Assembly (NCBI GenBank): GCA_039583875.1
Contig: CM077163.1
Coordinates: 227,842,646-227,906,645, forward strand
Direction of reading: 5' to 3'
Length of the DNA stretch: 64,000 nucleotides
DNA from: Platanthera guangdongensis
Lineage: Eukaryota; Streptophyta; Magnoliopsida; Asparagales; Orchidaceae
The notes beneath the pieces were generated by a model. That model saw only the letters and a list, made by a program, of their open reading frames with translations. It searched no databases and had not been told where the DNA came from. A program made the translations under genes and the position numbers. This document shows, piece by piece, positions 32,711 through 42,833 of this stretch (position 1 is the stretch's first letter; every line of letters begins with the position of its first letter).

Positions 32711-33041
32711 TTGACACGCCCTGTGACACGCCCGTGTCACAGGCCGTGTGCAACTTCTCGACACTCGACACCCACGTCTCGACACTCGACGATCGTCGAG
32801 ATAAAGTCGTCGAGCACACGACACGGCCTTAGACACGCCCGGTCCCTGGGCCGTGTGCCCCCTCTCGACACATCGTCGATCGAAAAATCGTCGACACAAA
32901 GCCCGATTGTCGACACAACCTCGACACGCCCTGCGACACGCCCGTATCGCAGGCCGTGTCCTTTGACACGCCCTGGGACACGCCCGTGTCCCAGGCCGTG
33001 TCACCCAAAAATTTCCTGTTTCAGAAATTTGGACTGTTACA
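32711..33041 (-). repeat. Truncated 5' LTR of the Gypsy element (331 bp)
   Basis: It is collinear with 30408..30738 of the full LTR, with a few substitutions. It ends abruptly at 32711 where RNase H sequence begins. Confidence 0.92.
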
Positions 33042-34810
33042 ATCAGCTCCCCCTCCGTCGCCCACAGCCCCTCCTCTCGCTACTGCTTTTGATACGGCTC
33101 TGTCTGACGCTCCATCCGCCTCTGCCACCGTGGCTCCTGCTCCTCCTCGGCGTAACCCTGCTCGCCATCGCCACCCCCTGCTCACTACGCCCAAAGTTTT
33201 GACCAGTCTACCCCTTCTGCTCTCACCACGACTACCTCTTATTCCCCTGCTTTTCAGGCCTTCCTCGCCGCTCTCCACGCACACCGGGAGCCCCAGTCAT
33301 ACCAAGAGGCAGTTGGCAAACTCGAATGGCAGCACGCTATGGCACTTGAACTTCAAGCCTTCCACAGGACTCACACTTGGGATCTCGTTCATGTCCTCCT
33401 GGTGTCATCTCTATCAGCTGCAAATGGATATTCAAAGTTAAGACTCGTCTGGACGGTTCTATTGAGCGTCATAAATCCCGCTTAGTTGCTCGTGGGTTTT
33501 CACAAGAACATGGAATCGACTATGACGAAACCTTTGTACCGGTTTCCCGGATGACAACCGTCCGCACCTTACTCGCGGTCGTAGCTGCCCGAAACTAGCC
33601 CCTCCATCAACTGGATGTCACCAATGCCTTTCTACATGGCGATCTGACCAAGTCTGTATACATGACACCTCCCCCGGGTCTCTCCGCTCCACCTGGCCAC
33701 GTCTGCCACCTCCGTCGGGCCCTCTATGGTCTCAAACAGGCTCCTCGTGCCTGGTTTGAGCGCTTTCGCACAGCGGTTATAGCAGCTGGTTTTGTTGAAC
33801 GACAGACTGATCATGCCTTGTTTACTCGCACCTCCGCTCAGGGTTGCGCCATACTGCTCTTGTATGTAGATGACATGATTATCACCGGAGATGACCACGC
33901 CACCATTGCCTCTCTTCAGACACACCTACGCAGTCAGTTCGAGATGAAGGACATGGGCCCCCTTCGCTACTTCCTTGGGTTAGAGATTTCCTGCTCCAAA
34001 CGCGGTATTCTGGTCTCTCAGCAAAAGTACATCTCGGATATTCTCTCTGTGGCCGGTCTCACTGACAACCGCACTGTTGACACCCCAATGGAACTCAATC
34101 TGAAACTTCTTCCAACAGATGGGGAACCGCTTTCCGATGCCTCCCGCTATCGGCGCCTTGTCGGGATGCTAGTCTATCTCACTATGACTAGGCCTGACAT
34201 TGCTTACGCTGTTAGCTTCGTCAGTCAATTTGTTCAAGCTCCTCGCTCAGCTCACTATGCCGCGGTCCTCCGGATTCTCCGCTATCTTCGCGCCTCTGTC
34301 AGCCGCTCGCTCTTTCTCTCTGCCACTTCGCCACTCACCCTCCGAGCATTTTCGGATGCTGACTGGGCGGGGGATGTTACGACTCGTCGCTCCACTACTG
34401 GGTTCTGCATTTTTCTGGGCGACTCTCTGATCTCCTGGCGTAGTAAGAAACAGGAATCCATTGCGCGCTCCAGCACGGAAGCTGAGTATCGTGCCATGGC
34501 TTCCACAACTGCTGAAATAGTTTGACTCCGACGTCTTCTTCATGATCTTGGTGTGCAAATCACAGGACCCACTCCCTTATTCTGTGATAATAGAAGTGCC
34601 ATTCAAATAACCTCTAATCCGGTGTTCCATGAACGTACAAAACACATTGAGATCGATTGTCACTATACTCGTCAGGAATTCCTCGCCAACACTATCTCTC
34701 TACCGTTCATTGCCTCTGAAGAACAAGTTGCGGACTTCCTCACAAAGTCTCTCACAACTGCCAGATTCCGTTATGTTCTTAGCAAACTCTCGGTTCATGA
34801 TCCACCATGA
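33042..34810 (+). pseudogene. Copia RT - RNase H, 3' half, stops and frameshifts
   Basis: This continues the Copia after the second ATCAG. The linker is shifted in frame. Near 33385 a one-base loss precedes the RT start (KWIFKVKTRLDGSIERHKSR). Blocks in order: LVARGFSQEHGIDYDETF, TAG at 33596, LHQLDVTNAFLHGDL, LYGLKQAPRAWF, active site LLLYVDDMIITG, and RYFLGLEIS. Then RNase H follows with AFSDADWAGD, SWRSKKQESIARSSTEAEYRA, TGA at 34523, and LFCDNRSAIQI..HIEIDCHYTRQ. It ends at TGA 34808..34810, just before the polypurine tract and 3' LTR. The YVDD catalytic box is intact; the protein is not. Both stops sit where Trp is expected. Confidence 0.92.
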
Positions 34811-34823
34811 GTTTGAGGGGGCG

Positions 34824-34995
34824 TGTTAAATATGTTAAATATTGTATTTATTGTGCATTTATTGTCCCCTTCATTTAGTCCCACATTGCTTAGATAGGCT
34901 CTCTCTCCCCTCACTTCTCCTATATGTAAGACCTATTTGGTCCCCTTTTCTCAATGAAAGACAGATACTGTTATGTGCATGTACCATTTGTAACA
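34824..34995 (+). repeat. 3' LTR (172 bp) of the Copia at 24991
   Basis: It matches the 5' LTR except for three transitions. It is preceded by TTTGAGGGGGCG. Confidence 0.95.
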
Positions 34996-35553
34996 ATGTT
35001 GTTTCATTTTAAAAAATTATGTGCACCCCAATTTTCAATTTCCTGGATCCCCCACTGCCGAAAGCAGTTCGGTTTTATGTAAAATCAAAACTGAAACCGA
35101 AACTGAATAGCCTCGGTTTTCACACCCAAAATCGAACCGAACTCAATCGGTTCCGTTTTTTACCCGCTAGTTCGGTTTTCTACATTCACTTCAAAATTAT
35201 TTTATGTTAATTTACTAAGTTTTTTTAACAATAAGAACAACATTTAGATTAACTAATACACAACAAATTTAGAATTATTCAAAATAGAGTTTGGCCGAAC
35301 TAAAAAATAATAATTAAATTAGTAATATGAGGCACCCCAAAACATTCACTTACAGTTAAAAATGAAACATTCTATAAAAGTAGCTCATAGTAAATGTCAT
35401 TACTTCGATTCGACATGATGCAAACCGAATCAAATCAAAATGAGATCGATTTTCAGCCACCTGAAATGGAAACCACTTGAAAATGATTTAGTTGGAGTGA
35501 TTTGATACAGCTCATTTTGAATTTTTATGCCCATAAACACTTCAAAGATTCAT
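34996..35553. other. Intergenic, with CGGTTT/AACCGAA motifs
   Basis: There is no gene. The 35065..35180 part is rich in CGGTTTT and ACCGAAC motifs reminiscent of the short-motif ends of the hAT-like MITE at 4575, but borders were not found. Confidence 0.5.
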
Positions 35554-35556
35554 TAA

Positions 35557-35686
35557 AGCTCCATTTGAGGGGATTTATTTTCACCGGTCAAGCGGTTGCG
35601 ACCGCATGAACCGGATCTTAATTAAAGTCCGGTTCATGCGCTCGCAACCGCTTGACCGGTGAAAATAAGTCATCACAAACGGAGCC
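35557..35686. mobile_element. Foldback MITE, 130 bp, Harbinger-like, TSD TAA
   Basis: It is nearly palindromic. The left arm GGGGATTTATTTTCACCGGT..AAGCGGTTGCGACCGCATGAACCGGA pairs with the right arm. TAA flanks it at 35554..35556 and 35687..35689. It has the same length and sequence type as the copy at 40833. Confidence 0.88.
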
Positions 35687-35747
35687 TAAATTTATTACAA
35701 ATTTACGATAATAATAAATTTTGACAAAATGATTTACCAGAAAATGC

Positions 35748-35752
<5 letters not shown>

Positions 35753-35829
<77 letters not shown>
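35753..35829. repeat. (TA)n microsatellite
   Basis: A pure TA tract of about 38 units. Confidence 0.97.
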
Positions 35830-35830
<1 letters not shown>

Positions 35831-36230
35831 TATTCTAAAATAATTTATGATTGTCTGTCAATAGAGTGTCCACAAAAATAATTTAAAAAACCTATACCAT
35901 CGGATTTTCGCTTTATGAAACACGGACCGTCGGATCATGAAGAAGAGTGACATGCAAATAAAATTATCCCCAAAAATTTTCTCACTGTCTCTCCCCTATT
36001 CCCGATGAACAGTAACCCCCCCCCCCCCCCCCAAAAAAAATAATAATACCGCAGCCATTATCCACCTCACGGCCGCCGGGGGAGCCGCCGACGGCCTGCC
36101 CAGCACCAACCAACGGACTCGCCGGCCTTCGGCGAACAAGCAGGGGTAGCCGGGAAGGCCGGCGACGGCTCCGCCGGCGGCCTGCCTGGCACCCACCGGC
36201 GGGGGCGGGGGCGACGTCATTGGTAAGGGG
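35827..36230. repeat. Dispersed repeat, left end shared with 43312, possible Helitron-like 5' end
   Basis: It starts TACTATTCTAAAATAATTTA and has TGTCTGTCAATAG. A related segment at 43312..43470 keeps the order TATACTAT..AAAAAAATAAT, GTCTGTCAATAG and CTCTC..CCCGAT. A 17-C homopolymer lies at 36016..36032, followed by a GC-rich CCGCCGG part. It is unproven as a transposon. Confidence 0.35.
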
Positions 36231-36434
36231 GGCAACATTGGTGGGGCGGCGAGTAGGGGAATAAAAAAAATATGCAAATGAATAGAAGAATAAGAAAATT
36301 TATGATCAAATGACAAAAAAAGTCATACAAATGAGTAGAGGAATAAGAAAAATGAGGGGGTATTTTGACATTAAAATGTTATACCATGACTAATATTATT
36401 TTGGAGAGACGAATGTTACACCACGATTTTTTTG
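36231..36434. repeat. Direct repeat copy 1 (about 200 bp)
   Basis: It runs from GGCAACATTGGTGGGGCGGC to AATGTTACACCACGA. It is repeated with small changes at 36680..36878. Confidence 0.85.
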
Positions 36435-36474
36435 AAGTTTGTTTATTAGCATACAAGCAGTCGTGCACGGGAGA

Positions 36475-36690
36475 CCCCGTGCGGGGCGGCGACATTGGTT
36501 TGGGGCGGAGACATTTGTCGGGGGCGGCGACATTTGTCGGGGGCGGCGATATTTGTCGGGGGGGGGGGGACATTGGTCGAGGGCTGCGACGTTGGTCGGG
36601 AGCGGCGACAATGATTGGGGGCGGCGACATTGTGCGGGGGCGGCGACATTGGGCGGGGGCGGCGACATTGGGCGGGGGCGGCAACAATGG
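36475..36690. repeat. Minisatellite, about 18-20-bp GGGGGCGGCGACATTGGTC units
   Basis: About ten to eleven degenerate units of GGGCGGCGACATT(T/G)GTCG lie between the two 200-bp direct repeats, ending about 575 bp upstream of the AHL start codon. The core GACATTTGTCG is a palindrome. The array at 62640..63000 has the same core. Confidence 0.9.
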
Positions 36691-36878
36691 TGGGGCGGCG
36701 AGTAGGGGAATAAAAAAAACTATGCAAATGAGTATGAGAATAAAAAAATTTATGATCAAATGACAAAAAAAACCATACAAATGAGTAGATGAATAAAAAA
36801 ATGAGGGGTATTTTAGCATTAAAATGTTACATCATAACTGAGAGGTATTTTGGGAAAACGAATGTTACACCATGACTG
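36680..36878. repeat. Direct repeat copy 2 (about 200 bp)
   Basis: It is collinear with 36231..36434, from GGCAACAATGGTGGGGCGGC to GAATGTTACACCATGACT. Confidence 0.85.
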
Positions 36879-37025
36879 TTTTAGAGTTTGCTTATAGTAT
36901 AAAAATAAAGATGGATAAATATAGAAATATAGATATATCTAAATATGTAATTTCTTGTCTGTATTGAAAAGATATAATTATGGATAAATATGAATTTATG
37001 AGTCGCGCAATAAAATAAAGTTGAA

Positions 37026-37264
37026 GTCCAGTAAATGTGCTGCTGGTCCCTGTTTGTTTCAGCGCCTCCCGTGGAATTAGTAGGCTTTCTTCCTCCTCTG
37101 TTCCCTTCTCCCATAAACCACTCCAATTCCTCCTTCCAAACTCTTTCCTTCTCCATTCTCCTCCCAACTCCTCCATACCCCTTAAAAATTTCTTAACCTT
37201 CCTCCTCGATCGATCTGCTAATTAATTATTTACAGAGCAGCTAGCACATTGGATGCCCGCAATC
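37026..37264 (+). promoter_or_regulatory. Probable 5' UTR / proximal promoter of the AHL gene
   Basis: The sequence changes from AT-rich to a pyrimidine-rich leader (TTCTTCCTCCTCTGTTCCC) typical of plant 5' UTRs. No firm TATA box or transcription start could be fixed. An upstream in-frame ATG lies at 37253. Confidence 0.4.
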
Positions 37265-38077
37265 ATGGCAGGCCTGGATCTCGGCACCTCCTCTCACTTC
37301 CTCCACCAACTCCACCACCGACCCGACCTTCATCTACCCCACCATCCCCACGATTCCTCCGGCGAAGACCGCAACCCCACTTTCCCCAACGAAGCCGACG
37401 ACAACGCGTCCCCAACCGGCGGATCAAAAGCTATGGACTTGATCTCCTCCGGCGAAATCGTCGGCCGGAGGCCTCGAGGCCGCCCGGCTGGCTCCCGGAA
37501 CAAGCCGAAGCCGCCGGTAATCATCACCCGCGAGAGCGCCAACACCCTCCGCGCCCACATCCTCGATCTCACCGGAGGCTGCGACGTCTTCGAAAGCGTC
37601 GCCGACTACGCCCGACGCCGGCAGCGCGGCGTATGCGTGCTGAGCGGCAGCGGCACCGTCGCCAACGTCACCCTCCGGCAGCCTGGCGGCACTGTCGCCA
37701 CCCTCCACGGCCGGTTCGAAATCCTCTCCCTTTCGGGATCCTTCCTCCCTCCGCCGGCTCCGCCCGGCGCCACCTCTCTCACCGTCTTTCTCGCCGGAGG
37801 CCAGGGTCAGGTCGTCGGCGGTAGCGTTATCGGCGCGCTGATCGCCGCGGGTCCCGTGGTCGTCATCGCCGCCTCGTTCACGAACGTGGCGTACGAGCGG
37901 CTTCCCCTGGAGGAGGAAGAAGAGGCGGCCGCGGCGGAGGCAGCGCCGCCTCCGCAGATACAGGTTCACGGCGGCGTTGAGGAGGGCAGCGGCGGCGGTT
38001 TTCTGGATCCCACCGGCGCGGGGCTGCCGTTTTTCAACCTGCCGCTTAATATGGAGAGCATGCCCTTCTCATCGTGA
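37265..38077 (+). CDS. AT-hook motif nuclear-localized (AHL) protein, clade A, 270 aa, single exon
   Basis: The start is at the second of two in-frame ATGs (37253, 37265), because clade-A AHL proteins begin MAGLDLGT. The first would add four residues. Residues about 68-84 hold one type-I AT-hook with its conserved extension ([17 protein letters not shown]), which binds the minor groove of AT-rich DNA. Residues about 85-215 form the PPC/DUF296 domain ([34 protein letters not shown], then the hallmark GRFEIL). It goes on to [20 protein letters not shown] and [21 protein letters not shown], used for trimerisation and partner binding. An acidic/alanine stretch ([11 protein letters not shown]) and a short tail ending [15 protein letters not shown] follow. 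Family members act in the nucleus on hypocotyl growth, flowering and stress genes. Lack of introns and GC-rich codons fit clade A. The tail is shorter than in many relatives. Upstream DNA is repeat-derived. Confidence 0.95.
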   Translation: MAGLDLGTSSHFLHQLHHRPDLHLPHHPHDSSGEDRNPTFPNEADDNASPTGGSKAMDLISSGEIVGRRPRGRPAGSRNKPKPPVIITRESANTLRAHILDLTGGCDVFESVADYARRRQRGVCVLSGSGTVANVTLRQPGGTVATLHGRFEILSLSGSFLPPPAPPGATSLTVFLAGGQGQVVGGSVIGALIAAGPVVVIAASFTNVAYERLPLEEEEEAAAAEAAPPPQIQVHGGVEEGSGGGFLDPTGAGLPFFNLPLNMESMPFSS

Positions 38078-39009
38078 TCATGATTATCTTTCTTTCTGAA
38101 GGTTAGCGCGTGGAATTCCATGATTTTTTGTCTGTGCACGCATAATTACATATATATATTTATATATATTATAAATATCTTTTCTGTATTCTTACTATAA
38201 CTTGTTCATTATGTTTTTATTTCTTTTGACTTAATTTAGTTTATAATTGTTTCTTAATTCAGAGATTACTGCGGGTGTTGAAATTAATGGAAGATCACAT
38301 GTGTGATTAATTAATTAATTAGTTTATATATATATATATATATATTGAAGTCGAAGCTAGTTAATAGTTAATGTAGGCGCGGGCAATTATGTCAATTATT
38401 ATGTTTTTTTTTTGAAAGAGGAGGGTGGAATCGTGGAGTTCGAGGGCGTAGGGCATGGTATGCTCCTGTGTCACGTGGCACACTGATCATGACCTAGGGT
38501 TTGCTAATGCCACGTGCTAATATGAGGCTTAATTAGGGTTTCTTTGAAGGCGAGCTCGCTCGCTCGATCGCTGTTTTGTGGAATTATTGAGTCCTCCCTT
38601 TTTCTCTCTCATTTATCTTCTTCTTTGTCCGTTACAGTCCAAAAGATAAATAAATGGTTTTAATTACTGTTCCTCCTCTGTTCAATCGTTGAATCTCTCT
38701 CTCTCTCCTCTTTCTCCTCTCTCTATCTCTCTCACAAACCCCCACAGTGACAAACAAATAATTGTTCAATCTTGGGGTTATGTTTTGGTTTTAAAGAAGG
38801 ATTTGAGTCATTTATTAATATGAAATATATGCATGTTAGAAAAGAACCCTTTATTAAAGAATATAAAATTGAGAATGATGTTATTGAACTACTTTTATAC
38901 ATTTGAACAATATTTATGAAAATTAATAGTGGTGGGTGTTTGTGTCAAAAAATGTCACAAGTCCACTTGAATGGAAGAGAATGTGGTGATGTTGAGTGGA
39001 CGGCTATTC
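38078..39009. other. 3' flank of the AHL gene
   Basis: AT-rich sequence with an ATTAATTAATTAA/TA run (38305..38346) and a CT-rich simple repeat (38694..38742). Two CACGTG-type motifs lie at 38472 and 38511. No clear polyadenylation site could be chosen and no gene was seen. Confidence 0.6.
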
Positions 39010-39970
39010 TGTGTCACAAATGAATAAGGAGGAGACGTGGTGGCGAGAATGGCGACTCTTTGTTGCGGGTGATATTATTGATTGAAAGCTTGGCTTACAT
39101 CAAGTTACATGTTGAAAATAGTAAAAGGTGGATTGATATGGGGAGCTCGTGGTCTCAGAGGCGAGTTCGTCGCACCCGTGGTCTGAAATGGGGAGTTCGC
39201 CCAAACCGTAGTGAGTTTCCAACTAGCTCGGCTGGTCCTCCACTCTACGTAGGATTTGATCCCTATTTATAAGAATTGGGTTCTGCTTCGAAGGGCAAAC
39301 TCAGAAAAGTCGGGCTCGCGCGGGCATTGGAACATTGACCGCGCGACCCTCTTGGGCCCTCAAAAGGGAGGTTGCACGGACACCGAAATAGTGACAGCGA
39401 GACCCTCTCGGGCCCTTAGAAGGAGGTCGTGCTGACGTCAGAACAGTGTCCGCACGACCCTCTCGGACCCGCAAAAGAGAGGTCACGTGGACACCCCATG
39501 AGTGACCATGAGACCAACTCTGGCTCTCAAAAGGGAACGAACACCCAGCGAGTAACCGCGCGACCCTCTCGGTCCCTCAGAAGGGAAGTCACGTGGACAC
39601 CGGAAGAGTAACCGTGCGACCCTATCGAGTCCTCAAAATGAAGGTCACGCAAACACCCGACGAGTGACCGTGCAATCCCTCTCGGGCCCTCAGAGGGGAC
39701 GCTGCCCAGATACCCGATCGAAGAGTGATCGAGCGATCCTCTCGGTCGTCAGAAGGAATGCATCGCGGACACGCGACGATTGACCGCGCGACCCTGCTCT
39801 GGCCCTCGGGAGGGCACGCAGACACCCGAAGAGTGATCGTGTGACCCTCTCATGTGCTCATCAAGGAAATCTGCCATAGGTGACGCGGCCCCTGGATCAG
39901 TACTCGTCTTGAAGAATTTGATTGCCGACTTTGGAACACGGTGGGTACTTTTAAAAAATTGTTAAACAAC
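39010..39970 (-). repeat. Tandem-repeat tract with minus-strand TATA, possible solo LTR
   Basis: From about 39330 to 39860 there are roughly nine imperfect units of about 56-62 bp with GCGACCCTCTCGGGCCCTCA and AGGTCACGTGGACACC cores. To the left, the minus strand has TTCTTATAAATAGGG (about 39261..39275), a TATA box. The combination of TATA and GC-rich array resembles the LTRs of the Gag-only elements. No TG...CA borders with target duplication were confirmed. Confidence 0.45.
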
Positions 39971-40832
39971 TAATAAGCTAGTTCAATGTTCCGTGCCAGA
40001 GCATCATCCGGTCAATCTTCTTCTGTATATGCAAATATTAAAACCTTTTTGGAACATCTTCAATACCCTGCATATGAAAGCAAACAAGCAACATATATCA
40101 GCTATTGAATCTTCATAGCTTGTGAAGGAGAATGTAAGCACTCCAAATTTGAAAAAAAAATAAGCCACCCGAATTTATTGGACCAAAGTGGCCACATTCA
40201 AGCATATATAGTTTGAGTAAGACTCTGTTTGGGAGAACTTATTTTCACCGATCAAACTGTTACGATCGCATGAACCAGATCTTAACAAATAAAACTCAAT
40301 TCTATATTTTCGTTTATAGTTAGCATGTTTGAAGAACGAAGTTTTCAAAGGTGAACAAGTAGTAATAAGCAAAAATGAGAAGTAGCCCAAGTCTAGGAGA
40401 GTATAATGAGGATAAACAAATAATTCACATGAGAGAAAACTTAAATATTCTTTAGAATATATATAAAAAAATGCAATCAACTCTACTAAAATAAAACACT
40501 TGGATTAAGACCTTGAAGTTACCGAACAAAATAACATGAGAAGAAATATTTAACTACACGGAAAGTAGATGAAGCCAAAGGAAAAATTAACACAAGTGGA
40601 TGAACAGTGCAAAAATTGTTGGACGGTCTAACATGAATTAAAAAAAAGGCATGTCGAGATTAGTTCCACACTGTCTATCTAGACATTTCAAAATGGGTGT
40701 GGTGGTTTAACAAAAATGTATCTCTCCTTTTCATATAGACATGATAAAATTATTGGAAATACAAATCATGAATTTCCATACCTATACCTGCAAGTATTTA
40801 TGTTAGCATTAATGACTAATGTGTGTTACTAA
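39971..40832. other. Intergenic, with half a foldback MITE at 40221..40283
   Basis: TAA at 40218..40220 is followed by GACTCTGTTTGGGAGAACTT and ATTTTCACCGATCAAACTGT..CATGAACCAGATC. This matches the left arm of the 130-bp MITE family, but no right arm follows. Otherwise nothing was recognised. Confidence 0.6.
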
Positions 40833-40962
40833 GGCTTCGTTTGGGGGGATTTATTTTCACCGGTCAATCGATCACGACCGCATGAATCGGATCGGTATTA
40901 ATGTTCGGTTCATGGGATCGTGACCGCTTAACCGGTGAAAATAAATCCCCACAAACGGAACC
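40833..40962. mobile_element. Foldback MITE, 130 bp, second full copy, TSD TAA
   Basis: It starts GGCTTCGTTTGGGGGGATTT and ends ACAAACGGAACC. TAA flanks it at 40830..40832 and 40963..40965. The arms pair as in 35557..35686 and the length is identical. Confidence 0.9.
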
Positions 40963-41106
40963 TAAGTATATTTAAATGTTTGCTGCCTCATTTAATGAAG
41001 TCATGAATTTCTCCGGGGTTTCCCTCCTTCCGGTTTGTTTATTTCCTTTATTGGCATCAAAGCTACTGCTTTGATCATGCATTTCGATCAAGGGACCTGA
41101 CTGATT

Positions 41107-42795
41107 TTGTCTCGCCGTCCCACCTTGAGCTCATCATCTACCACAAATTCTCATACCTATACCCAGCCTACTGTACCCATCTTTAATGGGGAAATGTATG
41201 ACTTTTGGAGCATCAAAATGGAGACCATCCAAGATCATTGGGAAGTAGTAAAAAACGGGCCATCTTTTTCTCCTAATGCCGCAAAATGTTACGCCCTGAA
41301 ATCAACAAAGTAGAAAAAATGAAGGATGATCGGGCTCTCATGTTAATCCAATAGGGAGTCACCAATGCTATTTTCCCAAGAATCATGGGTAGCAGGACAG
41401 CCAAAGATGCCTGAGATACCCTGCAAGAAGAATTCAAAGACTCAAAAAAGATTATCTCAATCAAGGTTCAAACCCTTTGGAGAAACTTTGACTCCTTTTG
41501 TATACAAGAAAATCAAACCATCCAAGATTTTTTTCCCACACCATCAATATCGTCAACCAAATTCAAACTTTTCGGGCCATCATCGAGGACAAACAAATTG
41601 TACTAAAGATCCTTAGAAACCTGCATAAGAAGTTCAGTCAAGTGGTTGCTACAATTGAAGAGTCTAAGGACATTGAAAACTTAATTAGTATCACTGAACT
41701 CACGGGTTCTCTTCAGTCCCATGAGGACAGAATTTTCAGGGAAAAACAAGATATGGAATTCCTTCCTCACGATAAATTATTCATTTCCCAAACCTTTCCC
41801 CCACTTCAGAATTGTTGGGTGTGGCCCGTCATCTAGGTGTTGGATGGGGTGCCTCCCGGGCGCACCCAGGTTATCTCCTGGCATGGGTGCAGAGAAACTC
41901 CGTGGTACGGTTTAGTGCAAGGGAGTCGGGTTGGCTCCGGGCATGAGTACATGGGAGTTCGGGGCACGGTTTGAGTGCGAGGGAGGCATGCGAACAGTTT
42001 GACCGGTCGTGCTAAATTAATATAAAGGAATTGGTAGCGCCCTTCCTAACACTACGGAGTTTTAGGAGAGTTGGTAGGCGTCATTCCTAACACAGAATAA
42101 CCCCCCTCCCCCTTCCAACATCCCCAGCATCCCCTCCCCACGTGATTACCAACTCTACTTTTCTAAAGCTTGCGCTGACAAATGCAAAGCTCCTCAATTC
42201 CAACCAAACGCTCAATACCAACCTCCCCATCTCAACCAACCTAACCCTTACCCTCATACCAAATCCCCTTTATACTCATCAATACCCATACTGTCCAAAA
42301 CACTATCAGCCCAACCTACCTCTTCCAACTCCCCCACAATATCCCAATCCTCAACATCATTTTCCTCCCGACACACCGTCTCTTCACTGCACCCTTTGTA
42401 AAAACAAACATCATGACAACAAAGACTGCCGTTTCAAATGCACATGTTGTCGGCGCCCCACTCACACTGTACACGACTGCTGGTCTAAACCTAAAGAAGA
42501 AGCCCGCTACTCTGAAGAGACCCTGGGCAAGAGTCCATGTTCTACACCTGTAGTACAAACACCAACAAAATCTTTGACAAATGGTATGTTGATTCAGATT
42601 ACTCAAGCTACATGACTCACAAAAATGCAATTTTTGTCACTTTTGACGAAGCCTTCCAGTCATGAGTGTTCCTTGGGAATGGAGAATCCCTCCGCATTCA
42701 AGGCAGGGCCACCATTTCCATAACAACCACTTTTGGTGACACTAATTAAACTTATACATGGGGTACATTATGTTCCTTTTCTTGCTAAAACTTTT
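41107..42795 (+). pseudogene. Degenerate Copia gag - zinc knuckles - protease, interrupted by a solo LTR
   Basis: The translation needs several shifts. TVPIFNGEMYDFWSIKMETI opens a Copia Gag N-terminal domain. LQEEFKDSKKIISIKVQTLWR and ILRNLHKKFSQVVATIEESKD are UBN2-like. After the insertion at 41813..42092, two CCHC knuckles in tandem follow (CTLCKNKHHDNKDC and CTCCRRPTHTVHDC, 42386..42480). Then comes a retropepsin remnant (WYVDSDYSSYMTHKNAIF), whose DSG is DSD, and LGNGESLRIQGRATI. It stops being recognisable near 42795. No LTRs, integrase or RT were found nearby, so it is an old fragment. Two adjacent knuckles are less usual than one. Confidence 0.82.
41813..42092 (+). mobile_element. Solo LTR (280 bp) with 6-bp TSD CAGAAT
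   Basis: It runs TGTTGGGTGTGG...CATTCCTAACA (TG...CA ends) and is flanked by CAGAAT at 41807..41812 and 42093..42098. It contains AATATAAAGG, a TATA-like box near 42021. There is no internal region, so it is a solo LTR or a small terminal-repeat element. It splits the Copia gag pseudogene. Confidence 0.82.
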
Positions 42796-42833
42796 TTAAT
42801 GTGGGACAACACACCCATAACGGCCTCTATGGT

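Larger units (their letters stand above)
28252..33041 (-). mobile_element. Ty3-Gypsy LTR retrotransposon, internally deleted, nested in the Copia
   Basis: Perfect ATCAG duplications lie at 28247..28251 and 33042..33046. The left copy (28252..30738) is a full 3' LTR. The right copy (32711..33041) is only the outer 331 bp of the 5' LTR. Between them on the minus strand lie the end of RNase H, integrase and the C-terminal tail. PBS, gag, protease and most of RT are missing, so a deletion joins U3 directly to RNase H. The order RNase H before integrase shows Gypsy. It has polypurine tract GTAGGAGGGGAGGAT next to the 3' LTR. Confidence 0.93.
24991..34995 (+). mobile_element. Ty1-Copia LTR retrotransposon with short LTRs, split by a nested Gypsy
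   Basis: The 172-bp LTRs (24991..25162 and 34824..34995) differ at 3 sites. A tRNA-iMet PBS follows the first and a polypurine tract GAGGGGGCG precedes the second. Flanking pentamers are GTGTT and ATGTT, a target duplication with one change. The internal order is gag, PR, INT, (Gypsy 28252..33041), RT, RNase H. Without the insertion the element is about 5.2 kb, normal for Copia. At least five in-frame stops plus frameshifts make it dead. Confidence 0.95.

Noticed and set aside
37249..37264. AHL start at 37253 as the main start
   Set aside because: It is possible, but relatives begin with MAGLDLGT, so 37265 is preferred.
37249..37824. 191-codon Arg/Pro-rich frame overlapping the AHL gene
   Set aside because: It is an alternative frame of GC-rich coding sequence; the AHL frame has clear AT-hook and PPC domains.
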